Below are positions 1 through 10,619 of a DNA stretch of 64,000 bases, piece by piece; within the stretch, counting starts at the first letter, position 1, and each line of letters starts with the position of its first letter. Made by a program: the position numbers and the translations under genes. The notes below the pieces were generated by a model. The model did not search any database, was not told the origin of the DNA, and saw nothing but the letters and a program-made list of their open reading frames with translations. Source of the stretch: Sarcocystis neurona (lineage: Eukaryota > Apicomplexa > Conoidasida > Eucoccidiorida > Sarcocystidae); assembly GCA_000727475.1 (NCBI GenBank), contig KL647293.1:4104437-4168436 (forward strand), written 5' to 3'.

Positions 1-99
1 GGCTGAAAATGGGATGCGACACTCCGTAGACACACGTACGTCCCGTTGCTGTGACCAGGCCGTCACTTTTGCTTCTTCGCAGTGTCCTAAACCGGCGAA

Positions 100-480
100 C
101 ATTCCTATCATATATATATATATACTAGATATATATAGATAGATAGGTACATAGAGAGACTTGTACATAGATAGATGGGTACATAGATAGATGGATACAT
201 AGATAGGTATATGGATGCCCAAATAGGTAGACAGATAGATAAATAACCGCCAAGTTACAAGTTATTGATTGGTGTATATATATATATATATGTATATATA
301 TGGTGTATATATATATATGTGTATATATAGAGAGAGAGAGACAGACAGATAGATGGATAGTGATCGAGCACACCAGTCATATATATACATATATATGTAT
401 GTATATAGAGACATAGATAGATAAATCGATAACAGCCAAATTACCAGTCACCCACATATATATATATATATATGTACGTA
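100..480. repeat. AT and GATA-type microsatellites
   Basis: Interleaved (TA)n runs and imperfect GATA/TAGA tetranucleotides with short GT-rich spacers. No gene is supported from 1 to 1500; open frames there are Tyr/Ile-rich readings of TATA repeats. Confidence 0.9.
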
Positions 481-1579
481 GACATATATATATATATAGG
501 GAGGAAGAAGATATGGTGAATACCGTTTCGTACAGGGAAACACGCACGCATAGAGCGACTTCTTCTTCCGTACTTCTTTCCGTAGGTGCATGCCAGGAGT
601 TATAAACAAATAAGGGCGAAGAAAACCACTCGTAACTTCGACACTTTATTGTCAACGCACTTGTGCACCAATTAAATCTATCTACCTACCTACATATACA
701 TATGTATATGTATACACATCAACATATATATATCTATATTTTCCCTGTATCTCTGCAAGTTTTTTGCTGTACACAATATATATAAAACATGTACACGAGG
801 GTTCGTATATATACATATATGTAAATATAAGTCTGTGTTGGTAGAGAGAGACGGAGACGTGTAGAGAGTCCTGCGTTCTGCAGCTACGGTGAAAAGAGCT
901 GCATGCGTCGTGCGCTTGGGTCTACAAGAACGGCGCTGCTGCGCGTTGTCTCTTGAGACTGATCTGAACGGGAGACGCGGCAGCAGCCCTTCGAGCCTCC
1001 GTCGGTCGAACTGCGTCATTTTCTTTTCTAAACTCCTCGTCTACCCTCTCCTACAATATAAACGTAGATACCTCTGTATATATGGAAGGGCTCACGGGGG
1101 CGTCCTCGGTTCCTCGTACATGTACATATATATATATATATATATGCGCCCACGTGTGGAACAGAGACCTCATCCGAAGCTTCTATATCTGTATATATGT
1201 ATATATAAATATGTTCATATATATATATATATATATGTACATGTATATATATATATATGTTTGTGGTTGCTTACGTGAGTATGTGTACAGCTTGTTTACA
1301 CACGTATTTGTAGATGAGACAGTTGATTTCTGTGTGTGTTTCTAAATGTTTCTTTTCCAATCTTGAATCAATAGACCCCGTGTGTAGAACCCACTGCAGT
1401 GTCTACTTTTCTTCGTTTGTAGAGCCTGTCTCACACACACGTGTGTTGTATACGGATCTGCTGAGACAGCCGTGAGAAGCTGAAATAGAGAGAACTTGGT
1501 GGACTGCGCATGTCTGTGGACGTGGACAGCGGCAGTCGCATGTGTTTCTCTCCGTATATCGTAGCGAACAGGGTCCACC

Positions 1580-1842
1580 CCCCGCGGTTGCTTCTCTCCT
1601 GAGAAGCAGCTCAGCCGACTGCGCGCACGCATGCAGACATCCGCCCCTGGCTGCCGCCCTTTTTGCTGGCGCAGCAAACGCGTCGTCAAGCAATTCTGCG
1701 CACTCTTCCATTTCTGCTGCCGCAGCAAACGCGTCGCCAAGCAATTCTGCGCACTCTTCCATTTCTGCAGTCTCTTCCTCTCTCGCTTCTGCACTTGCTT
1801 TGTCCTTGTTCGGAGCTTCGGCGCAGCCCCTGGCGCGCGTTG
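1580..1842 (-). CDS. Candidate acidic exon with 17-residue tandem repeat
   Basis: After a TTCCCACGCAG acceptor the minus strand codes RARGCAEAPNKDKASAEARE, then two near-identical 17-residue units, AEMEECAELLGDAFAAA and AEMEECAELLDDAFAAP. The units come from a 51-bp tandem duplication, a multiple of three, and differ by a conservative Gly/Asp change, as expected in coding DNA. The donor is unclear. The plus strand reads Ala/Ser-rich sequence here, so the strand is not settled. Confidence 0.25.
1671..1770. repeat. 51-bp tandem duplication
   Basis: Two adjacent copies with period 51 starting at 1671 and 1722, differing at a few positions. The unit begins GCAGCAAACGCGTCG. The period is a multiple of three and keeps frame on both strands. 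Confidence 0.9.
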
Positions 1843-1994
1843 TGGCTGCGTGGGAACATACGTGAGGGACCTGTGCACCCAAGCCCCTGTTTTCTTCAAT
1901 GCAGGTTGCACACACATCGACGGGGGAGCGCGTACGTCTCTCTGAACTATCTGCGTCTGCGTCTGTGTGAGTACATATATACGTGTACACGCAT

Positions 1995-2270
1995 ACTTGA
2001 TTATATGTGTAGACACAGGAGCGGCGCGCGCGTCTTTCTCGATGGGCTGGGCCGACATATATACATATATGTATATATATATATATATATGTGTATACCT
2101 GTATATATACATGTACATACAGCTATTATATATATATATATGTGTATACCTGTGTATACACATGTACGTATGGCTATTATATATATATATACATACGTGT
2201 ACTTGAATATATGCGTAGACACAGGAGCGGCACGCGCGTCTGTCTCGATCTGCTGAGTCGGCATATATAT
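1995..2270. repeat. Duplicated ~68-bp block, 206 bp apart
   Basis: Copies at about 1995-2062 and 2201-2268 share ATATG(T/C)GTAGACACAGG and flanking sequence at roughly 85% identity. Between them lies a second, 51-bp-spaced pair beginning TGTGTATACCTG (about 2090 and 2141). A weaker third relative may lie at 2320-2400. Confidence 0.8.
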
Positions 2271-2487
2271 ATATGTACATATGCATGTACATACAGATAT
2301 AAGTGTATGTACATGTATCCACATGTGCTTGAATGCATGTGCAGAAGGATGCATTTGCACGAGGGGCGTACACGCGTGTCTAGACGAACCGGGCCTGCAG
2401 ATATTTGCACCTGTGCTTGAAGGCGTGTATAAACATGTCCGCATGCGGAACATATGTTTCTGCGGGTCTGCACGTGTACACACGTAT

Positions 2488-2520
<33 letters not shown>

Positions 2521-2964
2521 NNNNNNNNNNNNNNNNNNNNNNNNNNNNNNNNNNNNNNNNNNNNNNNNNNNNNNNNNNNNNNNNNNNNNNNNNNNNNNNN
2601 NNNNNNNNNNNNNNNNNNNNNNNNNNNNNNNNNNNNNNNNNNNNNNNNNNNNNNNNNNNNNNNNNNNNNNNNNNNNNNNNNNNNNNNNNNNNNNNNNNNN
2701 NNNNNNNNNNNNNNNNNNNNNNNNNNNNNNNNNNNNNNNNNNNNNNNNNNNNNNNNNNNNNNNNNNNNNNNNNNNNNNNNNNNNNNNNNNNNNNNNNNNN
2801 NNNNNNNNNNNNNNNNNNNNNNNNNNNNNNNNNNNNNNNNNNNNNNNNNNNNNNNNNNNNNNNNNNNNNNNNNNNNNNNNNNNNNNNNNNNNNNNNNNNN
2901 NNNNNNNNNNNNNNNNNNNNNNNNNNNNNNNNNNNNNNNNNNNNNNNNNNNNNNNNNNNNNNNN

Positions 2965-2996
<32 letters not shown>
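2488..2996. repeat. (TA)n microsatellite spanning the gap
   Basis: Pure TA dinucleotides flank the N run on both sides, about 30 bp on each, so this is one long array. Confidence 0.95.
2521..2964. other. Assembly gap (444 N)
   Basis: A run of N with (TA)n on both sides. The true length of the dinucleotide array is unknown, and the flanks may have collapsed there. Confidence 0.99.
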
Positions 2997-3147
2997 TCGC
3001 GCATACAGAAGGGTCTTGTGAAGTGGAGGTCGGGCGATCGACAGGCTCGGTGCCTTGGTGTCTCATCTCTGTGTTGCTACAACATTTGCTGCCGCGTAGC
3101 ACTGTCGAGATGATCACCGCTTTCGCCCGCATTGCGCAGCTGCTTCT

Positions 3148-3420
3148 CTAGACCTGTCGGCAGCAGGGGTTCGCGTCGCTGAGCGCGTGTCTCGTGAGTC
3201 TCGGCGTATGCAGCGAGCGTCGGTGTCTACTTCTGTAGGCTGCAGTGGCGGCGTCACCAGTGCTACGCTCTCGCTTCCAGCGGCGACGCAGTTGCTGCTG
3301 CTCGTCCCCCCGGGGGTCTTCTCGTAGTGCGGCCACAGCGCCGTTGCAATTGACGCTGCCTTCTAACGTGACACGGCTTGAAGCTGCTGTGGAGTGGCGT
3401 GCCCCCGACTGGTGTCTACT
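3148..3420 (-). CDS. Candidate basic exon or frame
   Basis: Minus-strand frame coding SRVTLEGSVNCNGAVAALRE, then DPRGDEQQQLRRRWKRERST and a second Arg-rich part, to a stop at 3148. The mixture of charged residues is protein-like. The 5' end merges into the 38-bp minisatellite and no splice site could be assigned. The plus strand is also open. Confidence 0.15.
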   Translation of the reverse strand, partial: SRHQSGARHSTAASSRVTLEGSVNCNGAVAALREDPRGDEQQQLRRRWKRERSTGDAATAAYRSRHRRSLHTPRLTRHALSDANPCCRQV

Positions 3421-3545
3421 GCTGCTGTGGGGTGGCGTGCCCCCAACCGGTGTCTACTGCTGCTGTGGGGTGGCGTGCCCCCAACCGGTGTCTGGTGCTG
3501 CTGTGGGGTGGCGTGCCCCCAGCCGGTGTCTACTGCTGTTGATGG
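3380..3545. repeat. 38-bp minisatellite
   Basis: Period of exactly 38 bp, with GGTGTCTAC or its variant starting at 3411, 3449, 3487 and 3525, and a partial 5' copy. The unit combines GGTGTCTACTGCTGCTG with GGGTGGCGTGCCCCC. A 38-bp period shifts frame at each copy, so it is not a coding repeat. Confidence 0.93.
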
Positions 3546-4499
3546 GGTGCTCGCGGCGCGCATGGGGCAAACGCGAGTCTGCTGCTCCTGTCGGCTGTCG
3601 TGTCACACCGGTGTCTACTGTGCTACATATGAGGTGCCGGTGCGCGCCCACACTGTATCTACTGTGCCACATATCACATACATGTATATGCGTATATATA
3701 CATACACGTGTGTATGTATATATATATATATATATTCTCGCTTAGGAAGTCAATAAACGAAAGCTGGAGACATACGACCAGGGCTGCGGTGGACTGCACA
3801 GCTTTCGGGAGAGAAGAGAGAGGCGTCCGTTAGCTGCTGCGTCACGATAAGGCCAGGAGATGAAGAAGAACAGCGGCCACAATACGTAGGCAGGTGTATA
3901 TAGATGTGTCTATGTATCAGTGCCTTATGTATATATCTATCTATCTATATATCTATCTGTGTATGCATAGCTATCTGCCTACCTTTCTATCTATGTGTGA
4001 ACTCGTATACGCACATGCAAATCAGCATGCAAAATATAGAGTTGTCCTCACATGTATACACGTATCTGTGTACCGCACTGTTTATAAGAAGGTGCGTGTA
4101 CCATATCCCACCTATAAGATGGGATGCCGCGCGACGCAAAAAAAGAAAGGTCGTCAAAACATCTATACACGTCCTTGTGTGTGCATATATATATGTGAGT
4201 ATACTACCTCCTTGCATATACTGCAGGATACACATATATGTCTACACGTGAAAACGAATATCCGTATTCACATATACATATATATGTGTAGCAAAGAGAG
4301 CTGCCGACTCGCGGACAAGTGTATCCCTTCAATGAACGTGTGTCTACCCATCACGTATGTGCGCCTCTGCGTCTGTGTCTACGCATGGGGAGTGTGTCTA
4401 CAATACATTGTCCTTCACACGCAAGCACGTCTAGTGGTGGACATACGACAACGCATGTAGAAGTGTGTGGCGACTGGGCAGGAGCGGGCGCGGCTTCAG

Positions 4500-7400
4500 A
4501 GGAAGAGAAGCGACTGCAGGAGCGGCTTCAGAAGCTTCAAGCGGAAGCGGCGGCATGGGGCCTGCAGCCAAGTCTGCTGCAGCAGCAGGCAGCAGCTGCA
4601 GCAGCAGTCCACAGTCGCTACAAACTAGATCTCCGCACGACGTTTTTGAAGTGTACTAGTGAAGAACTCGGCGCTCTCGCAAGTGAGAAGCAGCGTTCTT
4701 GCAACGCCCAGCAGCACCCGTCCACCCGGTCCTTATATCTACAAATGCACCTGTGCGAGTGCATGCGCACGTTTGTGTGGGCGTCACGTACTCGTGTCGA
4801 TGCATGCGTTGAAATTTGCGGGTCTGTGGACACAACCGGTGGAAGGTCCACACTTAGGGAAGTAGGTGCCTGTCGATAGAGGAGAGGAAGTGAGCCCCTG
4901 GGATTAGCTGGTGGACAGGTGCCGTTCGAGTCAGAGACCCACGAGTATCTCCGTGTATAAATATATTCGTGTGTATAAATGGACGTCGCATCTGCAGGCA
5001 GGGGTCGCAGCTGTAAAGAAGTTCAGCAGGTATGTCTGCGTGCGCGTTTATGTGGTGGCTGCACGCCCAGCGTGACTGCAGTGGCTCTCGGCCTGCGTGG
5101 GGCCCTGCAGCTCTCACCTCGGCAGCTAACAGATACACGTGCAATTTCTACCGTGTGAATATATATTTGTGCGGCGGATATATACAGTAGACCAAATGTT
5201 TTAAGCGTAGGCAAGTGTACATACATGTATGTGCCCTTGCGTACACACATATATGTGGATGCCTGTGAAGGAGACGTGGCAGTGCGTTGAGCAGCAAGCA
5301 GCCTGCGTGGAGGTCTGTTTTTGATAAGAACCGTACTCTGCATGCACACATACCCACACGAAGCATGCGTTTACAAATAGTGTATGTAGACACACCCATA
5401 CAGGTGAAATCCCACGTTTAAGTGTAAACGTGGGTACGAGTGTGTTCAGTAGACATATCTTTGCAGGGCCCCAAGTAGATGAATACGTGCACATGCGCAC
5501 ACACTTGGATAGCAGGGCAGATGCCACTCTCCCGCGACAAGTTTTGCAAGTCTTCGTGTGCACTCTCCGAGGGGGTCGTATAGTGGGAGAGGCACGTGCA
5601 CTTCTTCTCTATCCACCTGTGTAGTCAATTGTCCACAAGTGTGTATACAGAGAACTGCGTAGCAAATTCTTCGGCTTCCTGTGCACCAGGTCTTGGGAGA
5701 AGATACATATATATATACGTATCGTGTATACGTATATGTGTGTCGATATATGTATACGCAGAGATACAGATGTGTATATGCGTTTGTATGCTCACCCAGA
5801 CATATATGTATGTGTATATCTACAGATGCCTATTCAGAGCTACAGATATATACACACGTATATATACACACCCAGGTATCTATTCTTATATATACGTGTA
5901 TGTATACGTATACGTATATATATGTCTCTATGTCAAGATATGTATATACAGAGATACACATATATATATATATGTATGTGTACGTACACACCCAGATATA
6001 TATATATATATATATTTATACGTATACGTGTGCATATATATATATATATGTAGATGTAGATGATGTGTTCCCCGTCCTACATCTGTCTACGTACACGTGT
6101 ATCTATGTCATGAAGGCATATGCTGCGGATACCATGTGCAGCGAGTGGAGCGCGTGTGTTGTAGGTGTACGTAGACTGTGCGGTAATGGGAGTGGACAAC
6201 AGGCATGCTGCAGTAGATTGTATATGTATACGTATGTATATATATATGTGTGTGCGTGTGTGTGTGCACGTGTGTAGTTGAGCATGTAGGTGGACACGCG
6301 GGGGGCTGAGATAGCTGCGAGTAGTCACCGGAGAACAAGCACGGATGGTATTACACGTCCTTCTGTGCGGAGATTGTCAACTTGTGTAGCTGTCTGCTGC
6401 ATATCGCGCGCACGTGTGTTTTCCACAAGCATAGCAACCACGTGTGTCCTTCCGCGTGTTAACGTTCCGCTGTGGCTGCTGCTCTGTGTGTGTATGTGTG
6501 TGTGTGTGCGCCTTCTTGCTGTTGCTGCTGCTGTGGCGGTGGCGCCCTGTCTATACGATTGCCGCTGGTGTTGCTGCCGTGTGATTGCGTCTGCTTCTGC
6601 ACGCGCAGACGAGGAGGCGTTCACGCAGTGGCTAGCAGCTCGAGGAGATCTGCTGCTGAGCGACGCTATCGAATCTTCCTCCTTCTACCAGCAGAAGGAA
6701 ACCGCTCCGGCTTTTGCTATTCTCAAGTATTTTACACGAGACACTGCAGAGCAGGTTGGCCGATACACGAACTGCACATACATTTGTGCGTGTGTGTCTA
6801 CATGTATAAGTACAGGTGAATATGTAGGTATATACGTAGATACGTGCATATTCGTGTAGAGTACATAGATACATACATATGCATAGATACAGATATGTGT
6901 AGGTATAAGTGAACGTATAGGTGTATAGATATAGATACGTATATGTTCATGCAGGATACGTATACGGATATCCATAGATAGATAGATGTACGTGTTTTAT
7001 GGATGCGTGTGTGTGTATGCTTTTATCTTTCCGTGGAGACACGTATCACATGTGTACATTCCCAAGTGGATATGTGGTATGTTGAAGTGCATAGCTCTAT
7101 CTATAAGTCACTTCTGTGAGACTTATGTGGTAGCGCAGCGTCAATCGAGGAAGCGTACGTTCGCTCGGTAGCGCAGGAAGGGAGACGCGTTGTTGCTGGT
7201 GCTCCACAACTTCCACGGAGACACACGATTTGAACAGGTGTCTACCCGCCCCTCTGCGGCGTGCACTTTCTTCAGAGAATGCCATAGAAAGAGACGGAGA
7301 AACACAGGGCGTGCAGCAGCGAGTCTTGTCAGTCCTCTTCGGGGGAAGAACGCAGCAGAGTTCCGCGTGTGTCGCGCCGATCACCTCTGTTCAACAGCAA

Positions 7401-8133
7401 AACGTGGAAATGTTGACGCGCTGTGCCGCCGCTTCTTCCTGCGCGACCTCGTCGCACACGTCTCTCCACACGCTACCCACGGAGAGACGGGAAGCACTTT
7501 TCTCTTCCTCGATGTCTCTCGTTTGTCCCGTCTCGCCATCTCTCTGTGTGTTGTTATGTCGCCCTTTTTCTTTTTTTATCTATCTCTCCGTCTGTCTGTC
7601 TTCCGCCGTCTCCTGCCCCCGCGTTTTCTCTCGCGCGCTGTTCGTTTGTTGCTGCCGACCACTCTCTCCGGCGCCTGTAATAATTTTGCGTGTCTCGCCC
7701 TCTTCTTCTCTCGCGTGGTCTCTCTGTCCCTTCCCCTGGCCGGTTCCCCTACCTGTTTTGCCGTCTCCTTCTCTCGCGTCCGTTTTCTCTCTGTGTGTCT
7801 CCTTCGCGCCGGGCCCGTGTCTCTCTGTTTTTTGCTGCCGTCGTCCGCTTTCTTCTCTCGCTCGGTTGTGCCTGTTGCGCTCGCTCTGCGAGACTTCGCA
7901 CCCCTCTGTGTGTGTCTCTAAACCCGTCTCCGGCTCGTTGGGGTCTCTTGTTGCTGTCTGCGTCGGGGGTTTTCTTTTCTCGTCTTCTCCCTCTCGTCCG
8001 GCTCTCCCTTTCTCTTTGTGTTTTTTGGCTCGGGACGCAGACGCTGTCGTCGTGTTTCTACGTAATCTGCACAAAGATATGTGTGTGTGGACGACGTCGG
8101 ACAAGCAAGACTACCGTGCGGATATCGTGTGTC
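4500..8133 (+). CDS. Upstream exon chain of a split plus-strand gene
   Basis: Short exons flanked by splice signals with agreeing phases. 4500-4682 follows GGCTTCAG and ends AA|GTGAGA; it codes EEEKRLQERLQKLQAEAA, a coiled coil, then YKLDLRTTFLKCTSEELGALA. 6609-6754 follows CACGCGCAG and ends CAG|GTTGGC; it codes EEAFTQWLAARGDLLLSDAI and FAILKYFTRDTAEQ. The one base left by the first exon plus two at the start of the second make a sense codon. 7181-7237 codes GDALLLVLHNFHGDTRFEQ and ends CAG|GTGTCT. A frame from 7278 (NAIERDGETQGVQQRVLSV) would follow a 40-bp intron; its donor is unclear because the DNA runs into a CT-rich tract. 8041-8133 follows GGGACGCAG and codes AVVVFLRNLHKDMCVWTTSD. These probably continue into the exons at 8841-10619. 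The first exon with the start codon was not found. I do not recognise the protein family. Confidence 0.5.
5700..6062. repeat. AT-rich repeat field in an intron
   Basis: (TA)n with recurring ACACCCAG(A/G)TAT blocks near 5790, 5865 and 5985. It lies between the exons at 4682 and 6609 and is best read as intron filler. The region 4683-6608 holds no other supported feature. Confidence 0.75.
7495..8040 (+). other. 550-bp pyrimidine-rich tract
   Basis: Almost continuous C/T on the plus strand (TCTCTCG, TTTCTCT), ending in GACGCAG just before the exon at 8041. It behaves as a very long polypyrimidine tract. Long open frames here on both strands follow from the composition and are not genes. Confidence 0.7.
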
Positions 8134-8840
8134 CTTGAATATCTGTCGCCGTGCTGCACTCCTTCTGCAAGCTTATTGGTTCGGCATAGTAGTTGTTGAC
8201 CAGGCAAGCCCTGCGCAGAAAGAGGAGGTACACGTCGGTACTGGCAAGGCGTGGAGGAGCACTGTCTGTGTGTTTGTGTGGGTTTGTGTGTGAATCTAGT
8301 ACACTTATACGCGTACTCTAGCTGACTAGAAAAGTTTCGTCCTGCTAGGGCTGCACGAAGAGTCCACGTGAGCCCGAAGGTTTCCTGCGCCTTTCTGCGC
8401 GGATGTATCAAGTACCTCGGTGTACAGAGAGCGAACGAGGAATACAGGAAGAAAAACTGACAGCTGTCAGCGTGAAGGTGCTACTTGTCTCTCTGCGTAG
8501 ATACGTGGGACCTCCCAGGCAATGTAGATATCGCAAATTGCGAGCCTGGTGGGAAGGGTAGATACGGAAAAATCCTCTCGCTTGGTTTGTCACCCTCATC
8601 GATGGGCACTATTTAATGTGCCTCTTGTTTCTTGTTTTCCGTGGGCGGTATACTTGGACCGTGTTGATGTGTGCATTCGACTCGGGGGGACGTGTCGGTG
8701 TTGAAGGTCTTTGATGGTGGGGAAGCGTGCACATGAGCACACGTATTTATTTGATTTCGTCTGCTGGCATCTGCGTATATATACATATATATATATATAT
8801 TCGTCTGAATACTAAAAAAGGCGAAGAGTCTCGTCTACAG

Positions 8841-10619
8841 ATGCGATTTAGCGCTTTCTGCTGTTCAAAGAGTTTGTACAAACGCCGAAAACATTTGCAA
8901 GGTCCACATGCCGCTGGATTGTATAGACCCGGTTGCCGAGACAGTTCAGGGCGCAGACGTAGCAACAGTAGCAGCAGCAGGAGTGAAGTAGAGAGTGTAG
9001 GAGCGCAACAGCGCAGCCAAGGGAGTCGCAGCAGGAGCAGCAGCAGAAGCGAAAGCAGCCGGCGTAGGGAAGCAGCAACGAGAGGACGGGGGCGGCAGCC
9101 ACCGCAGCAACAGCAGGGTAGCAGCAACAACGTAACTTTAGACGCAAGGAAGTCAGGACGAGCCGCTAGGAGGGCCTGTGATGGCGATCCTTTTGAGAGA
9201 GCCCCTGCCGTTGCTGAACCTGCCTCCTCCTCCTCCGTGGCATCTAAGTGACACGGGGTCGCTGCTGCGTTTGCCGCTGCTGCTGTTGCTGTTCCGCTGC
9301 TCGCGTTGTTCGTTTTGCAGGCGCTGCGCAACTGCAGGGCCCACGGTGTTGACGTGGAGTGGGTAGATCCGCCGCCTGCTGCCGGTGGAGCGCTTGCTGC
9401 CGATCCCTCTGCTGCAGGGGGTGTGGGAAGTGTTGCTCGTGACGAAAGCAAAGAGGTTGAAGCGAAAGCAGCAGAAGGAGCAGGCGAAGAAGAAGTCGAC
9501 GGGCATGCAGAGAGCAATGGTTATCAGCTGCTAGCTGAAGGCGGCTTCTGCGGAACTCCCGTCGGGCCACAGGTCGCACGGAGAGCAGTAGCAGCAGCAA
9601 TACGTCGTCCGTCTGATACTTGCGAAGAAGAGCAAGCGGGGGGAGAAGCAAGTTCAGCAGTAGCGTTAGAAACAGCAAGCGACCGCGGGGGGGAGATGCG
9701 TTCCGATCGGCATCCCACCGCAGCCCCACGTGACGCTGGAGAGGAGGAGACTGCTGCGATGTTAGCGGAGACGAATGAAGAAGAAAGAAGGACGTTTGCT
9801 TGGCTTCGTCTTGCAGTGCAGCGGACAGCCGCCGCTGCGTCGAAAGAAGTAGCTGCAGCAAAAGTGGAGCCCGCGTATGCAGATCTGGAAGGCAGAGGGT
9901 GTCGGCCAGAGGCGGTTACCGAACCAGTTGTGGCACCAGCCGCAGCAGAGGAGGACGACTCTTCTTTGAAAGAGAACAGCAAGGCCGTTGCAGCAGCAGG
10001 ACGCGAGGCTGAGGAGGACGAGGAGGAGGAGGAGGCAGCAACAGACCTTGCGCTGCAGCCGTCCCCGGTGTACGGAGATGATTTTGCAGCGAACTGCGAG
10101 ACAAGCAGGAGCGACGTCGGGAGGGGTTCTTCGTGTGGCAGCGGTACCGCTGATGACGCCGGTGATACGGCTGCCGCTGCTGTTGTTGCCAGTAGTGGCG
10201 CTGTTGACGACAGTGACACTGGCACGTATGCTGCGGCGGCTGCTGGTGCGTGTGAGACGACTGCTGCCGGTGCCGGTGTCGCACGAGCCACTCCTGCTTC
10301 TGTGGAAAGATTCCGGCAGCCTCAAGACATCTTGCAGCAGCAGGCGTCCGCCTCCCTACAGAAGCAGGAACGGTTGAAAAGTCAGGAGCAGCGGCAGCAA
10401 CAACCGAGTGTGGAACAGCAGCAACAGGAGCAGCTGCAGCCATCACACGTGGGCGGGCAGCACGAGAGTGGGACGCCGACAGGAAACGTAATAGCGCCCA
10501 GCAAAGGGGGGAGAAGCGGCAAACATGTGGAGCAACAAGCACAGCAGCAGCAGCAGCAGCCTCAGCAACCAGCCGTGGCGCTTCCTAATGAAACGGAAGT
10601 GGACTACGATTTTGAGTGA
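8841..10619 (+). CDS. RS-rich / acidic Gln-rich protein, 3' two exons
   Basis: Two blocks in the same reading frame separated by one stop. The first (8841-9236) opens with ATG directly after CTACAG and codes a basic Arg/Ser-rich stretch (RSRSSSRSESSRRRE) followed by PPQQQQ. The second (9321-10619) follows a TTCGTTTTGCAG acceptor, starts ALRNCRAHGVDVEWVDPP, becomes strongly acidic and Ala/Glu-rich (EEDEEEEEAA near 10.02 kb), then Gln-rich, and ends NETEVDYDFE before the stop at 10617. A donor TCC|GTGGCA at 9237 gives an 84-bp intron that removes the only stop and keeps frame, but it is a weak donor, so the junction is provisional. RS-like and Gln-rich regions suggest a nuclear RNA- or protein-binding role; that is inference from composition only. 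The block may be the 3' end of the gene whose exons begin at 4500; the 8841 ATG could then be internal. Confidence 0.55.

Noticed and set aside
1342..2483. 343- and 160-codon frames rich in Tyr, Ile, Thr and Cys
   Set aside because: Mostly translations of TATA and GTAC microsatellites; only the 1580-1842 part has exon-like features.
3380..3545. CRISPR-like array of 38-bp units
   Set aside because: Whole units repeat head to tail with no unique spacers; the genome is eukaryotic. It is a minisatellite.
7580..8104. 174-codon Arg/Glu/Lys-rich frame on the minus strand
   Set aside because: It is the purine-strand reading of a CT-rich tract, with no start context or splice support.
8747..10542. 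Long minus-strand Ser/Ala/Leu-rich frames of 208-256 codons
   Set aside because: Antisense shadows of the plus-strand RS- and Glu/Gln-rich exons; composition follows from complementing CAG/GAG repeats.
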